64,000 bases of DNA from Lobosporangium transversale (Eukaryota; Mortierellomycota; Mortierellomycetes; Mortierellales; Mortierellaceae), in NCBI RefSeq assembly GCF_002105155.1, contig NW_019029009.1, forward strand, positions 62,001 through 126,000, written 5' to 3'. Under the pieces are notes generated by a model. The model made no database searches. It had not been told where the DNA came from and worked only from the letters and a program-made list of their open reading frames with translations. Positions 39,434 to 51,406 of this stretch are shown here, piece by piece. The position numbers were made by a program, and so were the translations under genes. Every line of letters begins with the position of its first letter. Position 1 is the first letter of the stretch.

Positions 39434-41506
39434 ATGAGCGAACAGGCATTTACTGATTCGGAACACCGTGGTCGCGATGCTAGTCCTGCCAGCTCGCGAT
39501 CACGATCCCCACGTCCAAGAAGTCGCTCTCCTGCACGCCCAAGGTTAGTCTTTATTTTTACTTCGCCAGCAATATAAAATTTTGTTCTTTATGTTTTTGT
39601 TTTTATCCTATCCACCTTCCTCTAGTACATTTTTACACTATCCCCTCTTCACCTTGCGCGTTAAATACAGACAAAAGAGGCAGAGACAATAAGTTGATTG
39701 TCATGAATGCTTTTCTTGTCTTAGCTGTTTTCTGCACATTTTTTCTTTTGTTCGCTTTTGCTCTCGCAACACGCGCACACGCCTTGTTCGACAGCCAACC
39801 GACCCACGATATCCCCAAAGATAAACGATAGTATAAACTTTAATTTGACTGATTCACCTCCGTTGAACCCCACCATCACAGCAGCAGTGACAATACCAAC
39901 GACGAATCAGTCAACCCAGGAAACAACCTCTTTGTAAACAGCCTCGCCGCCAAGACTGAAGCCAGTGATCTCGAAGATTTGTTCGGCAAATACGGCAAGG
40001 TGAGAGGGAATAGCAAAAACAACACAAAGGCCCTTTAACAAGACGCATAAGCAAATCTGAAGAAAACCAAAGAATGATGGACGTGCCACACATGTTCGCC
40101 GCCCTCACCACAAGCGCCTACCCGCATTATATCGACGCATGTGAGATTTCCAATCAGCGAGCAGCTAAGGCATTTTTTTTTTGGTCTCGACTTTTTCCTC
40201 TTCAATTTCAAGCCGACAGAGAAGGGAGCAGTTTCAGGCCTCAATTGACCTTCAGACTCTACGGATCTGCTTCGTTGTTTTACTTTCCTTGTATTACATT
40301 TTCTTTGATTAATTTTATATCCTTGCATCGACCTACAGGGCCGATTTCTTGATGAGGAGTGATCAACTCGACTTTTTTTTTGTTTGCTTCATTAAGCAAT
40401 ATCATGATGATTTTCGTTATTAGTGTTGTCCACGCATTTTACTGAACCCCTTCTTTTTATGATACTTTCTCTGTCTATCACCAATCCTCTTCAAATTCAC
40501 AAGCCTAACACTTATCATGTCGTTGGCATTATGCTTGTAGGTTGAGAAAGTTCAAATAATGTATGATCCTCACACACGTGAATCTCGCGGCTTCGCCTTT
40601 GTAACGATGGTCCGAACTGAAGATGCTGAGGCTGCCATGCAGGTGCTAAATGGATTTGAGCTTCATGGCCGTACTATGGCTGTCAAAATGGTAAACGATT
40701 CAATAGTTCAATGGCATCCATTCGCAATGGTTTCTATTGGTTTCGCAATGAATTAATATTTCTCATCATACCGCAACAAAATACTATCTGTTTTTATACT
40801 CAGGCGAAACGTGGCCGCGCTAGAACCCCCACACCCGGCCAGTACCGTGGGCCTCCAAAGCGAGAGAGGGCTATAGGTAGTATGCCTTACTACCCTTATG
40901 GTACTATATTTGATGATAACCATACAAATTTGTTTTTTCGTCGACGAATCATGAAACTGATGTTGCCAGGCTTTTTCCTGTTAACGTAGATCGTCGCATG
41001 GGAGACCGATTTGATCCTCGCTATGACCCCCGAGGACCAGACCCAAGGGATTATAGAGGTGGACCCATACGTGGAGATTATGGTCGTCCCGCTCCCTATG
41101 ACAGGTATATGCATTATGCAGACTATGACAGGTAGGGGGCTTCGAAACAATTTGTCAATGGCACAGGGACAAAGACGCGCTTGGCTGCCTCAACTGTTCT
41201 TGTGCACTTGGTACCTTGCCAGGGCCTTTTCAAGTCATATTCGTGATATTATTATGATTTCGTTTTCTTCAATGCCATAACGCTATGATTCATGTCCACT
41301 AATACGCTCAATCTCTTGCACTTTGTCGTTATACCGTTATATTATCAAGATGGATGGGGGGTGCAAGACCAAGGTATGATGACCGTCCACCGCGTGACTA
41401 TCGCCCACCTTACGGAATGGACAGAGGATACGATGATAGATCCTCCATGTACGACCGTGGATATGAGCGCCGTCCTCGCTACGATGAGAGATATGATCGA
41501 TACTAA
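39434..41506 (+). CDS. Tra2-like RS-domain RRM splicing factor
   Basis: Likely nuclear pre-mRNA splicing regulator of the Transformer-2 / SR-like group. Exons: 39434-39543, 39882-39999, 40541-40690, 40804-40876, 40990-41131 (or 41104), 41350-41506; 249 residues (240 with the inner donor). The N-terminus is a short RS region (SSRSRSPRPRSRSPARP). One RRM follows: RNP2 NLFVNSL and RNP1 RGFAFVTM. After it comes a linker with RARTPTPGQYRGPPKRERA, then a Tyr/Arg/Asp/Gly-rich tail full of YDR and RGY units. Human TRA2 has the same order: RS, RRM, RS/Gly-rich. Two in-frame donors 27 bases apart (41104 and 41131) give two tail lengths. The last acceptor is AAG (41347-41349), weaker than usual. Confidence 0.88.
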
Positions 41507-41865
41507 ACATGCAAGCATTGAAGGCGCAGAGCTTCAACTTTCGCCGTTGTTTGTGTAATACTCAGATGGAAGATAAAAACCAAGACCAATAAAAATGTTT
41601 CCGCATAAAAAACCTACAAAATTGGAAAGAGCGTCCATTTCGTTTGACAGTTGATTATTAAGTTTGATGCGCCGCCGCACAGTATGAACGCATTGAACTT
41701 AGAAGTGGTTGTTATCCAGTTGATGCTGTTAGTGCGCAGCCCAGAAAAAGTATAAATCCTAAACTTTATCTCTCACTTGCTTCTTTCAATCCGCTCTCAC
41801 ACTTCCCTTCATCAAAACAAACTACACAAAGTACAACTCATATCTCATAATCCATAATCTACACA
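41507..41865. other. Spacer, RRM gene to reductase
   Basis: 359 bases with the reductase promoter in its second half: TATA box at 41751 and a C/T-rich leader. No other feature seen. Confidence 0.45.
41751..41758 (+). promoter_or_regulatory. TATA box of the reductase gene
   Basis: TATAAATC 108 bases before the ATG at 41866, followed by a C/T-rich leader. Position and sequence fit a TATA-driven fungal promoter, which is common for inducible genes. Confidence 0.55.
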
Positions 41866-43177
41866 ATGACCTCCAGCAAGATTTTCAGCAACACCAGCAT
41901 CATCCGTGCCAGCTACGCCAATGACTCCGATGTCACTCTGGCACAGTTCCGAATTGAGACTAATGATATTGACGTCTCTAAGGTCGCGCCTGGCGATATC
42001 ATTCTTCGAAACCTCTACCTGTCCTTGGATCCCTGTAAGTATTTTTATTATTATTATTATTATTGGCATTCCTTATTCCCATATCATCGATCCTAACCGC
42101 CTCAGCTTTTTTTTTCTTTGCTTGCTATAGATGTCCGCTTTACTCTGAATGAAACTGGCGGTGATACGCCCGCTTCCTGGCGCCTCCTTAACGTTCCATT
42201 CTATGGTCTCGGTATTTCAGAGATTATTGCCTCAGGAGAGGCTGTAGCGACGAAATATCCAGTTGGAGCATTGGTTTCGGGCAACGTAGGGTATGAACAA
42301 TATACACGGATCTCTGGACTGGATGATCCTAAAACGCAGACTGACCTTCGCATCTTGCCTGCGCATGCTCGAGATGAAACCAAAGGCGTGCCGCTTTCGT
42401 ACTATATCAGCGCATTGGGTATGCCTGGGCTGACAGCCTATGCAGGACTAAAGGTCTTGGACGTAAAGCCTGGAAAGATCATCTTCGTCGGATCAGCTGC
42501 AGGAGGTGTAGGTCAGTTGGTCGGACAGCTTGCTAAGCAGCAAGGTCTTCGAGTCATCGGATCAGGTAAAACAATTAATTATTAAGGAATGTAATGTAAC
42601 GAAGGAGATATATGTCTTATCTATTGCTTTACTAACCTCTCATCTGGTAATTTCCCTTGCACTTTTTTTTTTTTTTTTTTTCCTAAAAAAAAAAGCTGGG
42701 TCGGATGAAAAGGCCGCCTATTTGATCGAGAAGCAGCAGTTCGATGGAGCCTTCAACTACAAGACCGAGGACGCGCGAGAAGCCCTGACTCGACTGGCAC
42801 CCAACGGCATTGACTATTTTTACGACACAGTTGGAGGCGCAATCCTTGATCTTGTGTTAGAGATCATCAATGAACATGGGAAGATTTTATCGATCGGTAT
42901 GATCTCACAAGAGAATGGCAAGGAGCCCTATCCAATCCGCAACCTGAATGCGATTGCTCGAAAAGCTGTGACGATCTATGGATTTATTTATTGGCATCAT
43001 TTACAATATTTCCAGAATGGTGAACTGGACACCACAATCAGATCCTTGCTGGAACAAGGCAAGATTAATTACAGAGAGGAGGTGTTCAACGGTATCGAGA
43101 CTGCTCCTCAGCATTTTATCAACATGCTTAGCGGTAAGTACGCAGGCAAAGTGATCATTAAGATTGCAGATCTATAG
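41866..43177 (+). CDS. NADPH-dependent alkenal/one reductase (MDR, prostaglandin reductase type)
   Basis: Medium-chain dehydrogenase/reductase that reduces the C=C bond of alpha,beta-unsaturated aldehydes and ketones with NADPH, a detoxification role; it lacks zinc. Exons 41866-42034, 42131-42565, 42696-43177 give 361 residues, the family size (about 330-350) plus a few. Landmarks are LRNLYLSLDPYVR, GMPGLTAYAGL, the nucleotide-binding glycine motif VGSAAGGVGQLVGQLAK, GSAGSDEKA, FDGAFNYKT, IDYFYDTVGG and an ending GKVIIKI. These match plant 2-alkenal reductase and mammalian PTGR1. The last intron has a T tract then an A tract just before the acceptor. The substrate is not readable from sequence. 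Confidence 0.93.
42040..42064. repeat. ATT microsatellite in intron
   Basis: Eight ATT units in the first intron of the reductase gene. Confidence 0.8.
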
Positions 43178-43744
43178 AAAGCAAATGCTTTGAAAAATAT
43201 AAATGAATTAATAAAAAATAATCTCCATTCGAATACCAACTGAGCTTTTAGTTAAAAAAAAAAAAAAAAAAAAAAAAAGCAATTGATAGAATTGGATAGT
43301 TTAAATATGAAGAACTGGTCGGCACATATTTTAATATCTTTATTTTTGTCTACTTGTATTATATAAATACTTGCTTTCACCAGTCGTGGATCAATTTTTA
43401 GTTCAAAATGCTCCATAGAGAGCAACTCAAGCAACGGGGCCATCATTCAGGACTCGGTGCATTTTCTTTTAGAGACCTAATTGCTTTCGGTTATTTCTCT
43501 CTTCCTCTTCTTCCACTTTCTGACTTCCAGTCTCCTCTTTTTTTTCCATTTTCCTAATGACCCTTTGCTAATTCTGCTTTCTTTTGCAGACATAATTCCC
43601 CTTCCATTTGTCTCTCCACCTCTATCTATTTCATTCACTTCACCTCCATCCCTATTACCTTATCCTTATTCGTCAATTACTCTTTACTTCTTATTGTCTA
43701 TTTTAGCAAAAAGTAAAAAAAAAAAAAAAAAAAAAAAGCACAGT
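43178..43744. other. Spacer, reductase to membrane protein gene
   Basis: A tract at 43255-43278, then a long C/T-rich leader (43480-43690) and a second A tract (43717-43738) ending six bases before the ATG of the next gene. No other coding region. Confidence 0.45.
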
Positions 43745-46046
43745 ATGCGACCCACAACACTACCCCTGATCTTGACAGCAGCAGCAGTGACCTTGTCTAC
43801 AATGACAATGATCTGCAATGGACAGTCTGCTTTATCATCATCTCCTCCTTCAGGCAGCAAGGATCACCCAGGGATCGCTTATGGCAAGGAATCCAGAACA
43901 AACTCCATCCATTTCTTTGTTCCTGGTTCTGAAGCAGTGCAACAGTTTGCCAGTAACAACAAGGATGGAAAGCATAAGAATAATGAGAGCGGAAATGCTT
44001 TGATAGCTCATTCTGTGGTACCTGAATACTCCCCACCTAATCATGCTCGGCCCTATCACAGAATCCAACAACAACAACAACAACAGGTCAGACAACATCA
44101 AAGGAGAACACATGAGTGGAGAAGACGTAGAGTGAGACTAGGTCCTCGTCGGCTTGCGGGCGAAAGGCGAGCTGACCCTGCTATTCCGACAGAGAGTGAT
44201 GATAGTGGTAGTGGCAATGAGAGCCTTTTGGATGAGCTGCCAGACGATTCGGCTCCTCCACAGCAGAGTACCTCTGCTTCCGATAATGATGGTAAGAGAT
44301 GTTTCGATTATAGAAACACGAAGAAAAAAAAAAAAAAAAAAAAAAGGAGAGAAGGAATGGGATCAGGCATCCGTATTTTTATTATTATTTTTATCCATGC
44401 ATGTGCATGGTATAGGTCTGCATATACTTTCTGCAGGCCCTTTTTTTTTATTTTTATACGAGAAAGTGAGGAAGTAGGTTGAAAGTTCATCAGAAGTCAG
44501 GAGAAACTATTTGACTCTTTAAATCAAGAGTGGTTTTATTTAAGAACTGTTCCGTCCCTTCTTGAATCACTTCCTCCCCACCTCCTTTTTACCTGCCTGT
44601 TTTTCATGGTTCGTACTCTCCTACTGTACAATAAGAGTCCTCTAACTTGTGCACGAGCCACTGTTGTAAACACGAGCAAAATAATAATGATCATGTAGAC
44701 ATGTAGAATGACGGGACTAATTTCATTTAATTAAGTGGTTGGACCTTTTACACAAATACCCAAATACAAATTACTAATGCCAACAACTCGTAAAAATATC
44801 TATCTATATCTACATTTATATTAATGCGTTTCTTTTAGTTCCAGCACCCTCTGAAGCTCCTATCTCTCCTTCTTCAGCATCTCCACCTCCTTCTTCACCT
44901 ACTCCTGAACCTGAACCTGAACCTGAGCCAGAACCAGAACCAGAACCAGAACCATCTTCTGCACCTATCGCAGAGCCACAGCCCTCGGCGACCAAGGACA
45001 CTGAGCCAGTCCCTGCACCGACATCGCCTGCACCAATTGCCACTATCACCTCTGATTTGTCTGCTACGGCACCCGAGCCTCCGACTGGATCCTCTGACTT
45101 GCCCGATCCTAATTCTGGAAACACTGCTAGCTCAGGATCAGGAAACAATGTATCAGATCCGAATAACGGCCAAGGATCCGATAACAGTAATACCCACTCC
45201 ATCAGTGATAACAAATCCAGCAGCGATGCAAAGACTAATGAAAAAGCAGGGGGAAGCAATGTTGGTGTAATGATTGGTGCAATTGTTGGCGCGATTGCTA
45301 TTGCAGGCGCTATTGGCGTTTGGGTCTTCCGCAAGTGGAAGTTATCGGTAAGTATATGCATTGATGTAAAAATAAGCGCTTGCATCTCCCTTGGCTCACT
45401 AGCTCTTTTGCTCGCCCTTTTTTTTTTTTTTTTTTAGCCTTCACGTCAGTTCAAGAGTAAGATTTCAGGTGGGACCACAGTGGGCAGCGGCAGCTGTATT
45501 GCATCTACAAATGTCGCAGGCGGGACAGGCGGCACAGGTGGAGCCTATGCCTCTAGTCATGAGGAGATGACAGAATACACACAGAGCTACGATAACATCT
45601 ATCATCTTCATGGCCAGCAGCAACTTTCTTCTGCCATGTCGAGTCCCTCTGTCGCTTATCAACATGAACACAGCCAACATCATAGTCCATATGCTTACCA
45701 TCAAGAATATGATCAGTACCAACAGGATTATCATCAACAAATGCAAGGTTACTCACAAGACTATCAACCAGATTACACTCAGGACTACTCACAACAACAA
45801 TATCCTCTTCCTCTGAACCCTCAACACCATCAAGCTCATCTGACCATGTCGGATAACCCAGATTCTGTGACAGATTATGGACAGTACCGGCAGGGTCATG
45901 CAGGTAGCACAGCCGGCACAACTGCAGCGCCGTCCCATGGTGCTGGCACTACGGGAGGGCTCCCACCAGCAGGCCATAACATCTCTGCCTATGGATCTGA
46001 CGATTACGTCCAAAATGATCAATTCTTGCGCGAGCTTCGCGAGTAA
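43745..46046 (+). CDS. Single-pass membrane protein with Ser/Pro-rich ectodomain
   Basis: Three exons, 43745-44291, 44839-45347 and 45438-46046, give 554 residues. The N-terminus MRPTTLPLILTAAAVTLSTM is a signal peptide. The ectodomain has Gln and Arg/His-rich parts and, in exon 2, a Pro-Glu repeat (PEPEPEPEPEPEPEPEP) followed by a Ser/Thr/Asn/Asp-rich stretch suited to O-glycosylation. One membrane helix follows (VGVMIGAIVGAIAIAGAIGV), then a basic stop-transfer WVFRKWK. The cytosolic tail is Tyr/Gln/His-rich (YQQDYHQQMQGYSQDYQPDY). This layout resembles fungal cell-wall stress sensors (Mid2/Wsc type), but no WSC domain is seen, so the sensor role is only a guess. Confidence 0.78.
44905..44953 (+). 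repeat. Tandem Pro-Glu codon repeat
   Basis: Eight or more hexamer units (CCTGAA, then CCAGAA) in the ectodomain exon. The units change variant half way, as if two blocks expanded separately. Confidence 0.85.
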
Positions 46047-46429
46047 AAAAAATCCAAACCATTTTATCATAAACAGTTTTATCTACTTCATTCTATAAGA
46101 CATTTGCCATACATATGCATTTTCTTTTATTATTATTTATTTACGCCTCATGATTTTATTCCCTGAATAAAATACTTTCATTCTAGTGTACAGATGGACG
46201 GTTTGATTTTGGTATTTTGTTACTGCAGTTTTGATTCTTCACTGAATATAAGATGTACATGGACATATTGTAACTAGTGTTGATTTTGAAAGGTGAAATG
46301 AATCTGATGCTGATTTGATGTTAGCTTATGTGCAGGTGCTGGAAAAAATAAATGACATCAGGGTTCTCTCGTAACATCAATGGATGATAAAATGTCTCGA
46401 ACGACAGAAATGTTTGCTTTTTTCTCCAT
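46047..46429. other. Convergent 3' spacer
   Basis: 383 AT-rich bases between the stop codons of the membrane protein gene and the CASTOR-like gene; AATAAA at about 46166 on the + strand. Nothing else seen. Confidence 0.45.
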
Positions 46430-49400
46430 TCAAGTCGAGACGCCCTCAACCAGTGATGATCCGTCTCCACATGTATCAGCCTTGTAGACTTCTGAAGCGT
46501 CTGCAGTTGTTGATACAGGTGATAGTTCTGCTGCTTCCATCTCCGACAATGAGTCTGAGAGTGAAGCTGTGTCAATGGATTGTATTGACTTTGCGTCCCG
46601 TTGGCAATGACGATGGCGACGCTGATGGCGATGCTGTTGGGCATACTGTGTTTCTGTTTCGCCCTGTTCCTGCGACGACGATGATGACACACCAAGAGCC
46701 TTAGCAGTCTCCTCCAAACATGTAACTGCCTTGTCGAAGTCTTGATCGTTGACCATGATGTAATCCGAACTAAATGTGCTCAGATAGAAGAGCCCAATAC
46801 CATCATCACTCAATGGTCTAGTGAACTGACATACGGTTCCACATTCATCAAACCCAAGTGGGCCATCGCCGATCGAGATTGGACGCCAATTTCCCGCTTG
46901 AGTGTTGAGGGTGTGGTCTGGGAACAAACTCATGGTGGCATCATCCATGATAATACTGAGGGTTGAATCAGTCTGAGTGAACGAGAAAAAACGACTTTCT
47001 CTATTTTTTTGGAGGGGTTTTCACAAGTTGAGAAACAAGTTATTTTAAAATCCTATCCAGTACAAGCTTTCCTGTTGTCTTCTCATGAGATGTACATACC
47101 TATTATCAAAAAAGATGGATTCAAGCAATCGAATAGCTAACTGATCCATCAGACCATGCTCCATGCTTGTAATATGCAGTCGATGTGGATAGTTAGCTTG
47201 ATAAGGTTGCCTAGCTCTTGCAGCCCTTGCTCCGTCCTTGAGAGATAATGACGAGATCAATGACGGGTCTAGTCCCTGAATGGTCGTATCAAGAACATGG
47301 CTTCCATGGCCGCTTGCCAACCCACTACTGGGCCCACTCGTTGCCTCACTTCCAATACCACTGTCTTCGCACCCGCTGCTGCTTTGAGCATCATCTGCTC
47401 CATTTTCACAGCGGCCATCCAATCCAACTGAAAGACTAGATTGACGCCCTCGCGTCATGGCTGCTCCAACCAAAAGTGCATCTTGAAGCGATGTGATCTC
47501 GGAGGGACAGGTTGGAAAGCTTTCGTCCCAAGACTGTAAGTCTGATGGTTGTAAGCCAACATCCTCTAATGGATTATTACTTATGGTAAACGTGTTGGAG
47601 AGACACTCGAGTGCTCGAAGAAGGTCGCATTCAGGTAACAGCGTAAAGTCTGCGTCATAGGTAGATATTTGCCTGTATGCATATAGACGTCAGCATCGAG
47701 AATAAAGGGAGATAAAGAGGTCAGATTCATTTGTATTGTTAGATTATGCAAGTGTGGATTCTTTTTTATCGTTGTCTTTGTCAATGAAGGTCATTGTCAA
47801 ATCTATTGTTGATGTGTATATTTTGGGTTTTCCTTGTGCTCAGACAGAATTTTTGCACATTCACACCGCTTCGCCTGATGGAAAAAAAGATTTAAAGTTT
47901 ATGACCTCATCGAATTGTGGAATTGTGCAGGGAAAAAGGAGGGAAGAGATGTTTGAGAGTTTAGATAAAATGAGATGTGTCTGATTGCTTCACAAAAGAG
48001 GTAGAGGATGACAACACAGGAAAAAAAAAAAGCGTCGGAGAACTTCATTGTTTGGTCGCATGAAATGAAATGAAGAGGCAAGACAGGTTTTGCGAAAGGG
48101 TCGGAAGAAAAGATTTCCCCAGTATTGCGCGCATTGTTGCATTATTTGCATTGCATTCTCATGAACACAAGCACACACACAGACTCCAGATCGCGTTTGC
48201 ATTTCTCTTTTGATGGTGACCCAGCTCTGGATTGTTGATCTGCAGCCCCCCAATCATTCTATTAAACTGCCCTTCATTCTATCGCCTTCTTCTGAATACT
48301 TTCAGGGGATTATTCCACTTCGAAATTCGCTCATTTTCCTTGACGCAAGCGTCATTCATGTCACCATTTGCTCTTCACACTTATTTACTTTCCATAGTGA
48401 ACAAGCAGCATAAAAAAGGGTTTACAGGCTTGCACAGTCAATGATGAATGATGTAGACTTACATGATGGAGACATTAATGTCTGCCAAGGGCTTTGAGAC
48501 TTGAGAGACCACTTCCAAGGCGCCTATTTACAAAAAGCACAAGTTAATGAAATGACTAATTTAGTGGCAATCATGATGGGTACCGACTTCCTTTCCTCCG
48601 TCTCCTTTGAGCAATGTTAAAAATTGAAGAGGAGGCGAGAAAAATAGACAAAGGGGGTAAAGAGCACAGAGCTGAAAAAAAAAAAAAAATAGCAGTAGCA
48701 GCAAACGGTTCAGAGTAGGGGACCCTGCCCATATCCAAATGCATCTCTTTTTTTATATTTGAGCGCTTATTCTGAATGTCCCCCGATCTTTCCATAACCC
48801 AACTTTGTAATTTTATTTTTCAACCGCGCCTTTCCGTCTTTTTTTAGTGTTATAGAAAGACCGTGCTATAAGCATAATAGGCATGATAGAAACATGGTAA
48901 TGAGATCTTACCGAGGCCCGACTCGCCAGGCTCGATCTGTACAGCCCGCCATATCACATTACAGATACTGAGTGTGTCCTCGGGAAATCCAGAGAGATGT
49001 GTCTCATCCAGGATGAGCGAGACTTCTTTGTCGGTTTCTGTGTACGAAAAAAAGTGTTGTGGCCTTTTTTTTTTAGTATTTGTTATTGTGGTTGTAGTTG
49101 GTGTTGTAGTTGTTTGTCGGAGTAGGTGTCGTGAAGATAGAAAAAGATGAATTGTTCGAGTAAACAGTTCAAGTGAGATGAGCAGGTCATCCAGAATGCA
49201 GAAAAAGAGGAAGGAATAGACGGAATAAAGAAAAGTCTCCAAGTTAGTCTATGGTAGCGAAGATGATGATGCATCACATATACTGAAAAAAGCTAGAAAT
49301 CAAAAAAAAAAAAAAAAAAAAAAAAAATCAGTCTACGCTACCCTGCTGGGAATAAGACAAGCTTCATGAGTTGATGTGTGCATCGCGGAATATCTGCTTT

Positions 49401-49448
49401 TTCGATTGACGCCAGTTTAAGACGAAATGGAAGTATATCGACAATCAT
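46430..49448 (-). CDS. CASTOR-like protein with two ACT domains
   Basis: Relatives in animals (CASTOR1/2) sense arginine and release GATOR2 to activate TORC1; the fungal role is inferred. Five exons: 49342-49448, 48912-49063, 48463-48523, 47100-47672, 46430-47000, giving 487 residues with all phases matching. It opens with ILPFRLKLASIEKADIPRC, an ACT beta strand and helix. The first paired half follows: HFFSYTETDKEVSLILDE, SGFPEDTLSI, WRAVQIEPGESGLG, ALEVVSQVSKPLADINVSIM, QISTYDADFTLL. The second half repeats the pattern: RFFSFTQTDSTLSIIMDD, MSLFPDHTL, WRPISIGDGPLGFDECG, FTRPLSDDGIGLFYLSTF, SDYIMV. A Ser/Gly-rich linker of about 100 residues and a low-complexity tail are extra. The third intron (47673-48462) is 790 bases, far longer than its neighbours. 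Confidence 0.85.
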
Positions 49449-50010
49449 CTTTTGTCGCTTTGATCTTTTGATGCTGGTGGATTATAACAGTAAAGTTGTG
49501 TCGTAATAAACTGGTAGTTAAAACGAAAGCTGAATGAACAATGACGGTTTAAAGAAAATGAAAGAATAAAGGACAAGTAAATCGTGGACGCGTTCGAGAG
49601 AAAAAAAAAATGTATAAAAAAAGGCTTGATTTAACAGTAAGAGTGGTGTAGGAGTGAATGATGATATCGATCAAAGAAGAAGTCGAGTAGATTGGATGAA
49701 AAGATGCTCGCTAAAAGATTGTGAGAAGAAGAGGAAGGAAGAGATGGAGAGCTTGGTAGTTCACGAGAAAGAGAAGAGGAGTGGTAGCAAAAAGAAAAAA
49801 GTGGGAGCAAGTAAAGACTAGGGTGCAACAAAGCTTCTATTTTGCATTTATAAAAAATAAAAAAGGAAGCATGCGTTTAGTGTGTGCCTGGCTTTGTGTC
49901 TATCACTGCTATTGAGAATAGAAGAAGCTAATGAAGAAGCTAAATGACAATGAGAGAACAAGATTGAATGGCGTTTTGAATTGTTGGGAGAAAGAGGAAA
50001 AAAAAAAAAA

Positions 50011-50043
<33 letters not shown>

Positions 50044-51406
50044 AAGGAGACCATGGTGCCAGACTAAAAAGAACGTTCACGCTAATAATGTAACATTCAC
50101 TCTTATTGCACACTCATGAAATGTATATGCAGTTATATATATACATAATTACTATGTTCTTTTTTGCAAATGCATGCATGGATGTAAATACATGTTCAAT
50201 ACATGAAATATATACATGGACGAATGTAAAGTCAAGTAGAGTTGACTCCGTTAAAAGTATAATGAGAGTATATCACTCTATGATGAGCGATCATCGCTTT
50301 GATCCAGTGCCGTTCACAAAGGACCATGCCCAAAGCTCATGATTTTCCGCCTGTTTACCTCCCCTTTTGTCCCTCGTGCAACCATGAACCATGGAGAGAA
50401 AGATGGACAAAGAGCACAAAGTCGAAGAGAAATCTAGTCGCAAGGAGACACAGACACAGAGATGCGAGACAACACAAACACTCACTGAGTCCGAGATTTG
50501 CATGTAATAAATAACATGCAAGTAGATACAAATTCAAGCAGACTCACTTGATCATTCTCATCGATGCATGTCATGTCATTTGATTCATGACCTGACCATG
50601 TTCATCAGATTAAAGTCCTTCATGGCACATTGCTACACTACCTTTGGTCTGCGCAGAATAAAAAAAAAACTGCGCATAGTAAGAGAACTAATGCAAATTC
50701 AAACTGGCTAAACGCTGAAGAATGCTACTCAACACGGACTTGCGCCCACACTCTTTTGATAGAAGGTCAGATAGCAAAGTTTTTAATCAATGATGTTTAT
50801 AATGTTTACACCCTACAATGTTATTTTTTTTTTTCAGTGCAAAGATAGACAAATTATGCTCATTGAACTCACTTTTTGATAATCGCGTCATGCCATGTCT
50901 CTTGTTCAAAACAGTGTGGAGGACGCGTGAGGACGCGTGGCTGCACGAGACACAAAGGCAATTCGATTCATGCCAACTTTTTTCTTTTCTTTTACAGGTA
51001 CACACTCTCATGCACACACACAAAGTTTATCATGACTCCCCCACTTTTTTCCGTGTGAACATAGAGGTGCGAATGACGTCAAAGTCCAGAGAGGTTCCTG
51101 ATCTTTTTAGTGTGCTTCGTTCCTTGTTATTCTTACACTATCTCATTTCATCTACTAAAAACAACAAAGAGCTTCTACATGTCGCACCATGTGCTCCTAT
51201 TCTCGTCTCTCATTTTTTGGGTCAAAAGCCAACCATTCCTTAATTCACCAACTATGTAAGTAAAACATCAGTTAAATAAAGCTAGCCTACTCCCTTAGAA
51301 TTTTAGCAGCAAAAAATAAGAGAACTTGGAAGAGCAAGGCAAAATGATGAGACAAAGGAGACAAGGACAGCACTATTATGGTTATTTATATTAGTATTTT
51401 ACAATC
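49449..51406. other. 2 kb spacer
   Basis: No gene recognised on either strand. It holds the CASTOR-like promoter, an A tract running into a GA repeat (about 49999-50042), and short open frames without codon bias or known motifs. The stretch 50820-51240 (+) stays open for about 140 codons but shows no protein-like pattern. Confidence 0.5.
49999..50042. repeat. Poly-A followed by GA dinucleotide repeat
   Basis: About twenty A then about twelve GA units. Confidence 0.85.

Noticed and set aside
42530-42695. Read-through of the reductase intron as coding
   Set aside because: The T/A tract and conserved GSAGSDE junction show it is an intron.
44841-45385. Long minus-strand frame opposite the Pro-Glu exon
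   Set aside because: Mirror of the low-complexity repeats in the membrane protein gene; the + strand model has signal peptide, splice sites and membrane helix.
50818-51243. Open frame of about 140 codons (+)
   Set aside because: Composition is that of non-coding DNA, with no conserved motif and no start context.
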